Shown: piece after piece, positions 1-11,440 of the stretch
Layout of the letters: the number at the start of each line of letters is the position of its first letter
Position numbering within the stretch: position 1 is the first letter of the stretch
Assembly: GCF_902148845.1 (NCBI RefSeq)
Contig: NC_043746.1
Coordinates: 10,960,706-11,024,705 of the forward strand
Reading direction: 5' to 3'
From: Salarias fasciatus
Taxonomy: Eukaryota > Chordata > Actinopteri > Blenniiformes > Blenniidae
DNA length: 64,000 bases
Notes under the pieces: generated by a model
Databases searched by the model: none
Told to the model about the DNA's origin: nothing
What the model saw: the letters and a program-made list of their open reading frames with translations, nothing else
Program-made: the position numbers and the translations under genes

Positions 1-924
1 TCCGAAGGTGATCTTACGTTCAGGCTAGCTGTGTTTAGCTGACTCGGCAAACAGGGCGAAGCCTGGAGCTTGTGATGAAGTGCTTTTGGACCATGTCAAC
101 CTCCTAAAACTCATAGCTGTGCCCACACCCCTGAAATATATGACTGATTAAAGGCCTCCTGATTCCAACTGAAAATTCAATCTTTAAAGCTAACCCCATT
201 AGCATTCTCACTCAGGCATGGAACTTGTCTTGGGATTTGTGTTATCAGAGCATGCATTCGCCCATTACTGCAGCTGATAATGTATATTTGCTGCTCCTTT
301 GCACTCGCCGGTTCCCGTCTCCCTTCTGCCCCACCCCCACTCCCTCACAAACATGGTCAGGAGTCAACTTCCTCTTTCCTTCTCCTGATGTAGAAACTGA
401 AATACCTTGCTGCTCTGTGTAAACTAAAAACTCAAACCAGCTCAGAGTAATGTTTTGCGACAAAGTAATGTTCCAACCTTGAGGGAGCACTTTGTAAAAA
501 TGTTTGATTACGCGCTAAAGCGATGGGGGCAGCGTATAAGAGAGCTGCTGGCAGCGGAACTTCACTTTTACCAAAAAGCATATGGTCTTCCTAATCATGT
601 ACCTTCCTTCTCCAGCAATAAAAAACACCAATAAAAGCAGAAAAAGAAAAGCTACTGCGTGTGTGTGTGTGCATGTAGTGCATCTCTGTAATCATCAGAC
701 TCTGTTCTGCTGATCTGAAATAGCAATGAGCTCAACTTCAGGTGCTCTTTTCGCACTGAGGACACACAGTCGTGTTCAGTGGTGGCTGGCGGTGAAATTT
801 GTTGGGGAGGCTGACAAATGCTTGCATAATACAGATTAAATAGTTAACAGAGTTGCAAAAGCAACATCACCTATGATACACAGTTATATCAATTACAGGT
901 ACACTATACTTCTTCAGTGCTCTC

Positions 925-926
<2 letters not shown>

Positions 927-956
<30 letters not shown>
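927..956. repeat. (CT)n microsatellite
   Basis: An uninterrupted run of about 15 CT units. Confidence 0.95.
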
Positions 957-959
<3 letters not shown>

Positions 960-1954
960 AAGGTATGGCTGCAGCCGGATGTTGTCGCACGAATATGACC
1001 CTACACTTCCGGCAAGTTTATACCACTTTCTAAAGGGAGCGCCACCTACCGGAGCCTGCACGAATACGGCCCTGCCGCAATTTACGTTTTAAATTGACGC
1101 AATTGTCGCTCAATCTTGAGCGGCGGATGGCGATGACGTGGCGGGCGGCCAGCGGCGAGCGTTTCCAGCGAAAAATCTGCGCGCCCGTTGACTTGCACTG
1201 CCAGTCGGCCCCGCCCACCGCTCGCCGCCCAAAGCCCGCCGCTTCACCGCTCCACGCCTGTCGAACGAGTTGAAATAATTGAACTTTTCAAGCGAAGTCG
1301 CGCCAGGACAGCCTATCAGCGTGGAGGTCTTCACAGATGTGCTGACGTAGGGCATGCAGGGCTCCGACCACGCAGAACAGTTGGCATGATGCCAAGGCGA
1401 ACGGCGAGCGGCTTGGGGAGAGCGGCATGCACGATCTCATTTGTCCACCGCTTCTGGTGGAAACACAGCGTCAGCCTGAAGTAGCGCTGGAGCCGGTGTC
1501 GTCCAGGCGCAGCTCCTGCAGTAGTGCTGTGACGTGCTGTGACGTTCAATGAACGCGTTCTTTTAAGTGAACGACGAGAGCCGGTTCACAGCTGTCTGAG
1601 AGCCGTTCCTTTGTGCAAATTGTCCACGCTTCCTTCACGTGTCTCCTGAGTGTCTCCGAGTCCAGCTGTCACCGCTGCTTTCATGTAAACGACCGAGTTT
1701 CAGTTTTCTGCAGCAGCTCCAGTCACCTGAACGCAGCAGCTAACTAGCGGAGGAGAGGCGCGTAGAACCCGGAGAGGAGCCGGTGTTTTGGAAAAACTGG
1801 TTTCCCTATTGGCGACTGGGGTTCTTTCACGTCCCTTGTTGCTGATAGATGTTAAAAACCAGACAAAAAGCCGTGTCCAACCTTTTATGAGTCTAATTTC
1901 AACATCTGCTGTCAGTAGCAGCAGCAGCAGCAGGAAATGCTAAAGGAAGTCAGT

Positions 1955-2397
1955 CACCAGTTAACAAGGACACCAGTTAATTTGAAACACCGTATTGACC
2001 GCTTTATCAGAGGTTTAAGCAATGGAACACACACACACACACACCACACAGAGGACAGCCGGGTGCACACAGGACTGTGGGACAAACAGAAGAATCCTGT
2101 CCACTGCTGCTGTGCAGGAGACGGTGATGAGGAGGGCTGTGATGCTTCTGCAGGATGTTCTGTGTTGCATATTTGTACCAGCGTGACGCGTCGCGCGAAT
2201 GAATTCACACACCAGCGATAAAACTCGTGCGTCTAGCGCGGCGCTGTGTCATTTGTCGCGCGAATGCAGTCGCGTTAATCGCGTCAGGTGGAAACACACC
2301 GTAACTGTCGATAACCGACGTTCGCCAGATCGACTACATGTTTCAGTCATCTATTGGTCACAAGTTAACACGGGCACCAGTTAATTCGAAACATCGG
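1955..2397 (+). repeat. Direct pair of a ~38-bp motif, about 400 bp apart
   Basis: The block around ACCAGTTAACAAGGACACCA at 1957-1992 recurs with a few changes at about 2359-2397, in the same orientation. The interval between holds a short CA array and a CpG-rich patch with repeated TCGCGCGAAT words (about 2191 and 2255). The pair could be two tandem copies of a short mobile element or subrepeats of a larger one. I do not recognise the family. Confidence 0.5.
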
Positions 2398-4256
2398 CAT
2401 GGAGCCGAGCAGTCTGGTAATTTTTGGATGAAGTCCATCTCGAAGTGTATTCAATCGGTCCAAATAATTGGATTATCCAAAGCAAATAGTTCACCTCGTT
2501 CATGCTAATGCGGCCATAGCTGAACTTTTTCTCCCTCCTTCCCAACTTTGGCACCAATAGCAGCACCGCTGCCTTAAATCGCTGCTATTGGTTAAAAGTC
2601 AGTGCTGTGGGCTAACTGAAGTTAGCCCAAAATGCTCAGTAAACCACGGGGGGCGGGACATGACGCCTGTCAATCACTTACAAGAACGAAATGAATGTAT
2701 CTACTGGGGCTGTAAAAAAATCAGCCCATTTAGAGATATTCTGTTTTCCTTTCGACTGATTGGTGCTGTTGCTACCTATGGTTTTATCTAAACTTTAAAC
2801 AATCTGTTGCAAGTTATTTAAAAAATAATTTTCTCATCTTTTTTGTGTTAGCTGTCTTTTTGTGCTTGGAGGGCTCAGCCCTGCTAGTCCATTTATACCA
2901 GCCGTCCCTGGTCGTGTTACAAGCCTTCCATCCTGCGATCTGGAGATTTCAAGCATTCAAGAAATGTCTGTACTATGGATTTTTTTTTTTTCCTTTTTCT
3001 TAAAGTTCTTTAAAGAAATATATTGCATCTTTCACTTTGCCCAATGCCTCTGAGAACATCTTGTAAACTCAAAGGAAAGTTTTGTGACTGAGGGAGGAAA
3101 CTAGTATAGAGAAAACTCAGCTCTCGCACTGTGAGAACCAGCGCCTGGCCTCCAACCAGGGATGCTTCCACTGTGACGCACGAGTCCCAATGATCATTCA
3201 CCTCACTGCCTTTCTCTGAAAACATGCGATCTGTCAAAAATGGATACGATAAAGATTTTTAGACACATCCTCCTTGAATATTGAAAACATCTGTTCAAGG
3301 TTTCAGGTTGAACTAAGATGTTTGTGTGGAGGACATGGTTGACCAGGTTAACTGACATTAAATAAATGTCGTCATAGCACAACCTAACCTTTAGTTTAAA
3401 ATAAAAAATAGAAAACAAAAAAACCTATTGCTTTGTCCCTCCTTTTCAAAGTTGTTCAGTGGCCTTCAGTGCTACTTAGGTAAAGTACAGCTCCTGTAAA
3501 TGCCTGGATGCACATGGCCACACATAGTCCCTTCCCCTCATCAGTAATCCAGTCTTGTTTTCAAGTATTCAGTGTTTATCAGTGCAGTTTATAACTGAGT
3601 CAGGACTGTCAGGTACTCAATAAGAGCTCGTGACTCATTTCGCAGCAGACCACTGCTTCCTAATCCTCCAATCCCACACTGATTTTCTCTCACCTTCATA
3701 AATCTCCTGTACATACAGTGCATTATATCGTTTTTATATGACAAATCACTGCTTATGTATAGCTGCTATCGAAACCAATTCAGCCAACTGGATTTAGGCC
3801 TTTTTTTATCTACAGTGGAAAGAATAACATGTTTCTCTAAACATCAGCATAATATCTACCCTAAACATAAATCACATCTACAATATAACAATAGACAGAT
3901 AAAGCTGTGAGAAGTATAAATGAGAAAAGAGAGTGAGACGTGTGTTTTTCTCATATTTCATGTCCTGTGATCCTGTTGCCTCATCCTTTGAGATACTGGT
4001 GGAGAATTATATTGTGTTGGGTCGAGTCGTGGTTTAGTGAAGCATATGTTTTTCATGTTGAGAGTGATTTCTGCATTTACGTGCGATATCGGTCCCCTAA
4101 TCTAAAAGTGTCTGCTTGCTCCATCCCTCATGTACCACACCTGAATGTTTGCCTTGTTTCCGCCTGTATGTGGTAGAGATAAGTCCTGTTGTGTGTTTTT
4201 AAATCTCAGTCTACACTAGAGTTGTGGTTTCATCTTTCTTTCTAAAATTGTTTTAT

Positions 4257-4260
<4 letters not shown>

Positions 4261-4293
<33 letters not shown>
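4261..4293. repeat. (GT)n microsatellite
   Basis: An uninterrupted run of about 16 GT units. Confidence 0.95.
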
Positions 4294-4297
<4 letters not shown>

Positions 4298-4866
4298 AAG
4301 AGGCATATATGGTGTGTACCAAGACCTATATTTCATATATTATAATTTTTTTTCACACCAGATAAAGCATTTGACATGAGTATTGTTTTCCCATGGTTAC
4401 TTATATATAGTTCAGTTTCACAGCTGCTTTTTTTCCAAGTGCATTGCACACTGTGGTAAACCCTACTTAAAGCTGGGCTCGGTGTGGATCAGAATGTGAG
4501 TGACTGGTTCACACTGTTCCTGGTCGTAAAACTCAACTAGTTCAACACAAAGTTTGAAAGCACAGTAAGTCAGCGACTCTGCCTGTGACTTTCCACATTT
4601 GCAGCAATGTGTATTTTGTTCTAAATCAAAGATTGTGTAGAGAGCTCCACATAAATCTAAAAATCTGAAGCTTCTTGGTTTGGTTTGGTTTTATTTTTAC
4701 AATACAATAACAAGTGTTTCCTTATTTTGCTGAAACTGTAGCTACTCTGTTGAACACCAATCTTTTCTGTGAGTAGTCAAATGATTTATGACATCTATTA
4801 TATTCACTGTGATGTTATGTCCTGGGCAGTTTCGAAAAAAAAAAATGTCTCAAAATGCTGCAGTTG

Positions 4867-4868
<2 letters not shown>

Positions 4869-4898
<30 letters not shown>
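4869..4898. repeat. (CA)n microsatellite
   Basis: An uninterrupted run of about 15 CA units. Confidence 0.95.
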
Positions 4899-4903
<5 letters not shown>

Positions 4904-6190
4904 AGAAACATAATTGAGACACCATACAATCCCAACCTCACTGAGAACATGACAATATTTTCAAGTGGTTAAAATATGCTGCTGGAAAGGCAGTTAATGG
5001 GAACAGGGGCTTCATGTTCCCTGTAGTTAACTGGGAAATGTCCGCCGTAAAGAACTCTAAACAAATGAAATATCAGAACAAGAATAGCATTTTATTCATT
5101 TCCGCTGTAAAAACCGCTGTGTAGAGTGGAGAAGACAACTCGCTCTGATTTCAAGGATGGCGTTGGAAGACGAGTTGAAATCCTTTTCCATCAGCGTCTT
5201 ATCTATTTTGCAGCAGGTACGGTACTATATGGGTAAGTCATTTAAAGAAATGTGGGAGAACCTCGATAGGCCCTGATGTAAACCTGCTTGTAGTGCTTAT
5301 CTGTGGTGTTGGAGTAATTACGATCTGGGCTTGTCAGAAGCAAGGGTTCAGTCCTTTATCTAAGATACTGGTTCTCCAGTTTGCCCATGTACCCCAAAGG
5401 TAGACAGAAGAAAAGAGGAAGAACCTGAATATGCAGCGATCCACACCAGCTTCCATCACTGTTGTGATGAGAAATGGCTCAAACCTCTGACTCCTGAAGT
5501 AAGTGGAAAAAAACTAATATAGGCCCAGATATTCAGCTGCCTGCGGCGGAGCTCTGTTTGGCGCCTCATAAGGACTTCTGAGTAATAGGAAACATTTCTG
5601 CTGATCGATATCTCATGTGTTATTTGGTCTGTGTAACTCAGGACCCATTTCGGTAGAGACGGGTATCGAAAACCAAAATTGTGCAAACTATTCCCTACTG
5701 ACTATATCGCTGAGTGAGATTAAATTGTCTGTTAATCAGTCTTCATAAAGGTTTATGTAGTTTTTTCAGATGGTACAGATGTTGGCGGCCATCTTGCCAC
5801 AACCCAAATTCTTCTTTTACAATTTTCTCTATCAACTTTATCAAACACAAATGCACATGTACAAACAACATGGCGGATTGCAGAATAACAACAATTAATG
5901 CCTCTTCATGCATTTCACCTAACCTAACGAAACACAGATTCATCAAAAAGAATCAAAAATGGAATTGGATTCTTAAAAATTTGAACAGTTCCTATCTAAA
6001 TTAGGTACTTCACTTTAAAAGTTGTAAATACACACATTTATACTGCAGCAGGACTGAACAGAGCAGTTGGTAACGCGTATTGTGTGGAAAGAGGCGAAGA
6101 TTTGAGTTTGCATGTTAAAAATATTTATGAATGTTTATTAAACTAGAAGCTTTATTCATCTGCCTCACTTCAAAATTTCAGTATAATCCT

Positions 6191-6632
6191 TTAAAGGTGC
6201 TGTAGGCAGGATTCCGCATCTCCGCCATCTTGCTTAGGGTTACCTTGCTTAGGGTTAGGGTTACCTAAGCAAGATGGCGATTTGACCCATCTAAGATGGT
6301 GATTTGAAACCCAGCACAGCCAATCCTGTCCTGTTTTCTCTGACATCACGCCCTTACGCAAGTTAAGCCCCTCCCACAAGAACATGTGACGAACGCCCCT
6401 CAACCAATCACGGTTAGAGCCTCATGGGCTCTTCTGATTGGTCAAAGATACCTGGAGCTGTCGAGATTCCTTTTCAGCTTAGAACAGAGAGAGATGAAAA
6501 CGCTGCGCCCTCGCGGTAGAGCAATTATGCTACACTCCTAAAGGATTATCAATGAATACTCTGACATTTAATCCAAAGAAAACACAGAAAAATTAGCACT
6601 GACTAGCAAAATCCTGCCTACAGCACCTTTAA
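6191..6632. mobile_element. Non-autonomous DNA transposon (MITE) with 23-bp terminal inverted repeats
   Basis: The left end, TTAAAGGTGCTGTAGGCAGG plus ATT, is the exact reverse complement of the right end, which finishes CTGCCTACAGCACCTTTAA. The ends lie 442 bp apart with no coding capacity between. Both outer limits read TTAA, so a TTAA target duplication (piggyBac style) is possible, but the TTAA may belong to the inverted repeat itself. Near the left end an inner inverted pair built on GCCATCTTGCTTAGG and its complement encloses several TTAGGG-like words. The perfect termini suggest a fairly recent copy. The superfamily is not certain. Confidence 0.85.
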
Positions 6633-9479
6633 GCAAGATGCTCATCAGTTTTTGCTTTCCATCTGATTAAAAAAAATGTTTTTTTCAGGTGTATTTCAAA
6701 CCCAACAGTCATATCAAACAAATGATTCTGATGCAGTAGTTGAGGCCTGCAGGGACGGCGTGGATAGCACAGATAAAGACAGACAACAACATTTACTATG
6801 GATGAGTAGGTTTCAGTCTGGAATCGGTTTCAAGTACCTGCACCAACCAAAAAGGGATTGTATAAATATATATACTTTTTTTTAACAGGAAAAAAAAAAA
6901 GCATTTTAGAAAGCCGAGTGTCGTGCTCAACCCCCTGTGACTCTTCGAAACCTTGACTCAAAGCTGTTTCTCTCCGCTGCACATCTCAGACTCCCTCTGG
7001 ACGCTCCCACCACTCTGCTGTCACCACATGCTCTATTTCCCCTCCAAATGTGAATACTCTCAATCCCCCTGTCTTCTCTATCACTTAGCAAGTGGCTGCG
7101 TGTTTTGTGTATGCGATTGTGTATTTTCATATGTAATCTTGTATGGAAATATTTGGGGAAAAACTCACGCAGAACTCCAACAGCATTCTTCTCAGCTGAG
7201 TATTTGACTGTTTCATGTTTGTGAGTGGAGCAGAGAGTGGAGTGAAAGTGAACCTTTTTGGAAGTCCTCCAGTCCGATACAGTGCAGTGCCTTGCTTCTC
7301 TCCCCCTCAGGCTTGGTTGACATTTAATTTCTCTATCCTGGTGACCAATGCATAAAAGAAAAGGTCCTCCTGCAATTACAGCCAAGGTCAGCGCAGCGGA
7401 GCTTAGTGTGCCGTAATGTTAAGATGTTGAATGGATGCTTTTATGGTGTCATTATTTTTGTTTGCGCATGCACGCACATGCACACAGCGGCGAGGCAGCC
7501 TCTCTCGTTCTGACAGTGCAATATAATACCCACAGCAATATGTGGCTGAGGCCTCAACCTTTCCCTGAAACCATAGATGCAGTGCCAGCTTTCGCTCTGT
7601 CAGTCAGCATGTGCGCATGTATTTCAATTAATCCACTCATGGCAATTTCAGTCAACAGCCATGAAAGCCATAAATATCATGGATGCTGCCTCCCCCTAAT
7701 AGTTTTAACATAATTGTTTGGTTTTACACTGTCAGAACTGATAAATGTGTGAGATTTGCAGTGCATTAATGACCTGTCAGTCAAAGGGAAGCCGCATCAC
7801 AGCGACCACAAACAAAGATATGCGGTCAAACACACTCGTACACACATATAGAAGCAAACGAGGATATTTGAGCGTGGCCATCAGCACAGCCTTCTACCTG
7901 TCAGAAAATATATGATTTTCATTGTTTTTCCAATTAACTATTAAACATGATATATAATGGATGATGCTTTGCACAATACCGTAGGACCTTATTGGAAGTA
8001 ATGCAATTTACGCACACCCACACACACATTTCGACCTGCTACACACAGAGGGAGCCGCACTGCCTCTAATCTGCTCACAAGAGTTTAAGCTCGTTTTTTT
8101 AAGAAGTCTTTTTTTACATCATTAGACTAAAAAAAAACTGCAAAATAGTTTCATTTTACTGTTCGCCATTAAAACTGGGCTATTATTTATACTGTTGTAT
8201 TGTGATTTTCTTTAAAAAAAAAAAAGGCTTTTTAAGTAATTTTTCTATCATTGATTGTTGAAGTGAGGTGATCTGTTTTTGTGTCGTTGGTTGTAGAGAG
8301 ATGTTATTCTTCCCCTCCCTTATAGAGTAGGTATGTACAGTATATTCTAATTATAAGGCACCTTTAAGTTAACTCTGGGTATCAATTCAGCATTTTCTTT
8401 TTTTCTGGAAGTGAAAACCTGCATTAGCATTGCGTTCCTCAGTCTGCAGATTTTCTTTCATTAATCCTAAAAACAAGCGTAGCTTAAGTTGTAGCCCACT
8501 GAAGCGACACAGCGACACTTTGTTATAACTTTCTTTTCTGACCCTCAGTCACAGCAGCTTACCATCCTGCCAGCTTCTCTCCTTTTTTATTGCTTTCCCT
8601 CCCTCCTTCCAGCTCATTCCTGTGCTCGACACTTTATCATCTCATTCTTGTTTGGCTCTCATTAGGAGCTTCCCCTGGATGCCAGAGAGGTTTGCCAGTG
8701 TCCTCGTCCAGACGAGGTGCAGTAACGGGGAGCTGCCACTGAGGGGAGGTAGTGTGTCACAAAGCGTGTCTTTCTATCCCAACACTGTGAACCTTCTTTC
8801 TCAAAATGCCCGCCAAGTGAAACCAGACAGCACAAACAGGAGTGACAGGGAGAGTGAAGAGGCCAAGTGAGAGGAGCGGAATCAAACTGTACGGGAGGCA
8901 ACATGGGAGCAGGGGGGGGGGGCTGCAGGGACGGAGCAGATGGTGGACAGATGGAGGTGGGAGTGCAGAGAGGAGAGACTCTGCGAGAGGGGAGAAAGGG
9001 CAGGAGCGAGGGTGAATCCATCAGCGTCTTCCTGTGAGGCGTGACAGAGCGCCCGGACAGCTAGATGGATGCCTGTAGGTGAGCCGACGGAGTGGCGGAG
9101 CAGCTGGCTCTTCAGTACCACCACACACACACACACATACACACACACACACACGCTCAAGCACGCCGCCATCCTCAGCTAATGACACAGCTCTATTAGA
9201 AATTCACAGTAAGTAAAGCGAAATAAAGGGAGAGAGGTTACTAATCAACGGGGCAAAGAGCCACGGCGATGTTTACGATATGTTTAACATCAACGGGGCC
9301 TTCGCTCAGTCGCACATCTTGGATCTGTGGCGTCTCCGGGGCAGGCGTCAGTCTGGAGCGGAGCCCACCGGGCGACACACTGGCGGGTCGGTGATGAAGC
9401 TCCGACCGCCAGTGGAGGGGGAGATGGAGGGAGATGAGTCGGTGAAGGAGTGGAACGCTGAGCCTGAGGGCCGTGGGCC

Positions 9480-9600
9480 AATATCCGTCACCATGGCATT
9501 AATTATATTCTCTATTCATTAGAGCACACCCTGGGGACTGCTGTTATTAGACACAGCCCAATTAGGCCTGCGGCGAGCTAACGATGCCGGGCCGGGGTGA
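9480..9600. promoter_or_regulatory. Candidate conserved non-coding element
   Basis: A non-repetitive block with ATTAATTA-like, CTATTCATTAG and CAATTAGG words typical of homeodomain-bound enhancers. Similar words occur nearby at about 9176-9205. The call rests on composition alone; conservation could not be tested. Confidence 0.3.
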
Positions 9601-10080
9601 GGGGCAGAGGGAGGAATAAAGAAATCTGGACGGCTGCAGCAGTGCTGCTTCCACCAGCCCTGGATTTAAAAAAAAAAAAAAAATTGTCATTTAATTTAAA
9701 GTAATCAATCTTACAAGCAACAATTCTGAACATTTGCACGGCGATAAGCACCGATCCACCTGACTTCCCTTAGAGATTATACTCTGATTGCCTATGGATC
9801 ACAATGCGCTTTAACAACTTCTCTTATTGTGAAAGTCCTCTCTGGCTTCAACCAAAACTTTCTACTTAGCGGGAGACAAAGTACGTGATCACTGGAGTTA
9901 ACAGCATTACTGTTTCACTTGAATTTTAAAATACAGCTTGAAGTTTTTGTCCGGTGTGTAATAACTGTAAAAAGGAGATTTTATCTCCTGCAATAAAAAT
10001 ACTTCAGCAGAATATAGGATGTGTTAACCGGAGGGGGGGTGGTGGATCCCTCCCAGCTCTCCGAGCAAATTGCACCGTCT

Positions 10081-10084
<4 letters not shown>

Positions 10085-10140
<56 letters not shown>
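10085..10140. repeat. (GT)n microsatellite
   Basis: About 28 GT units. Open frames running through it (poly Cys-Val) are artefacts of the repeat. Confidence 0.95.
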
Positions 10141-10141
<1 letters not shown>

Positions 10142-11103
10142 TCACACAGAGTGTAGTGCAGCCTCATACTTCAAACTTTTCAATACTTTCCGTGCTCAAA
10201 GAAAGCTGCTTGGGAAAAGTTACTGTTCCATGAAAGACACAGACATTTTCTATCGCTCATTTTTTATGAGCCACGGGGATACAGAGGAAGTGAGACGGAG
10301 TTCACCCATCGGAGAGATATTACCTCATCTTTATGATTTCAATCCTGGACGGGCCTGAGCAGTCAGCAGAGTCAGCATTGCTGCCTGGCTGAAAAGTTTT
10401 ACGCATTCAAAACGAATGCATGTTTGATGGTGACTCTTACATCTGAAGAGAAATTATTTTTAAAAGTCAGAGAACAAAAGGTCGGATTAGAACACAGCAC
10501 TGCTTTGGAACCATATTGATTTTCTTGCACCACTCTTCCTCCTTGTAATCCCGAATATCTCTCTCATCACGTTGTCTCCGTCTCTATCATGACTGCGGGG
10601 GTCAGAGGGCACGCGGCCACCCGGGCTCGGCAGGCGGGCTGTTATGGCTGGAGATGAGGCGAATCAATGTGTCAGCACTTCTTTGATGCAGAGCCTGTTT
10701 CCTCGCGGCGCGTCTTTGGTTGATTAAACACATCGACTGGCCTGTCAGCGGGCTAGAGGGATGGCCCACTGCAGCAGCGTCTGCCGCGGCTTCTCCTCCC
10801 TCCAGCCTCGGCGCTCCGCCTCAGACCAGGGCGTAAACACCACGCCGGATGGAAGGCAACGGCAGCGCTGTGATTTCACTAACATGAAGGAGCAGGTCTT
10901 CATCTCCACTGTTGTCGCTCATCTCGGTGTGGCGCGATATCACTGACAGGAGACGTTTGTCTTTGGGTTTTCAATCCTTCTTCTCTTCAAGGCCTCAGTG
11001 AATCCATGGTTACTGCAGTCCGAATCTGAATGCTGAATAGACGGTCGTATTCTATAATTGCTTTACCCTTCTCTTTGTCTATTATTGAATAAATCCTTTT
11101 AGA

Positions 11104-11106
<3 letters not shown>

Positions 11107-11134
<28 letters not shown>
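11107..11134. repeat. (CT)n microsatellite
   Basis: About 14 CT units, next to an enhancer-like block. Confidence 0.95.
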
Positions 11135-11136
<2 letters not shown>

Positions 11137-11137
<1 letters not shown>

Positions 11138-11440
11138 TTTCCCACTCTGTCTCCGACTTGCTCGGCCTTCTCGGTTGAGCTCAAACGACGATATTGAAGT
11201 CCGGCCGACTCCACCGTATCTATTGGCTGATTGTGCACTTTTCCCCTCAAGTCTAATCCAGCTAATGATCCGGGGATTTCATATTTATTAGCCGGCATAC
11301 TATAATTCATCATTTCCCGCCGCCCACATAAATAGTCATATTGGCTTTGAGTAAATGAGAAAAAGGCGAAGGCAGAATTAACGGGAACCCAAGAGGGTTG
11401 ATACCCCCTCCACATACTGTACGGCTGCGAGCCTTCTGGG
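11137..11440. promoter_or_regulatory. Candidate conserved non-coding element
   Basis: About 300 bp of complex, non-repetitive sequence that includes CTAATCCAGCTAATGATCC, TATTTATTAG and ATAATTCATCATTTCC, with no long coding frame. The density of TAAT cores and the absence of slippage repeats resemble deeply conserved vertebrate enhancers. This is inference from appearance only. Confidence 0.35.

Larger units (their letters stand above)
1..6190. other. Gene-free stretch with simple repeats and old transposon debris
   Basis: No reading frame here shows exon structure or a recognisable domain. The stretch holds a CT array (927-956), a GT array (4261-4293) and a CA array (4869-4898). A GC- and CpG-rich patch lies at about 1010-1560. 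Two similar direct copies of a ~38-bp motif lie at about 1955-1992 and 2357-2397. The segment starting near 778 with CAGTGGTGGCTGG resembles the end of a hAT-type DNA transposon, but I found no matching right end. The rest looks like unremarkable intergenic DNA. Confidence 0.55.

Noticed and set aside
1010-1560. CpG-rich patch as promoter of an unseen gene
   Set aside because: No exon follows on either strand, and the neighbouring words look transposon-derived; left as intergenic.
6233-6272. Interstitial telomere repeat
   Set aside because: Only a few TTAGGG-like words, fully inside a transposon with defined ends.
6927-7385. 152-codon frame on the - strand
   Set aside because: No recognisable motif, no plausible splice partners and irregular composition; probably chance.
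9954-10358. Frame of about 130 codons through the GT array
   Set aside because: Mostly Cys-Val repeats from the microsatellite, with no domain or splice context.
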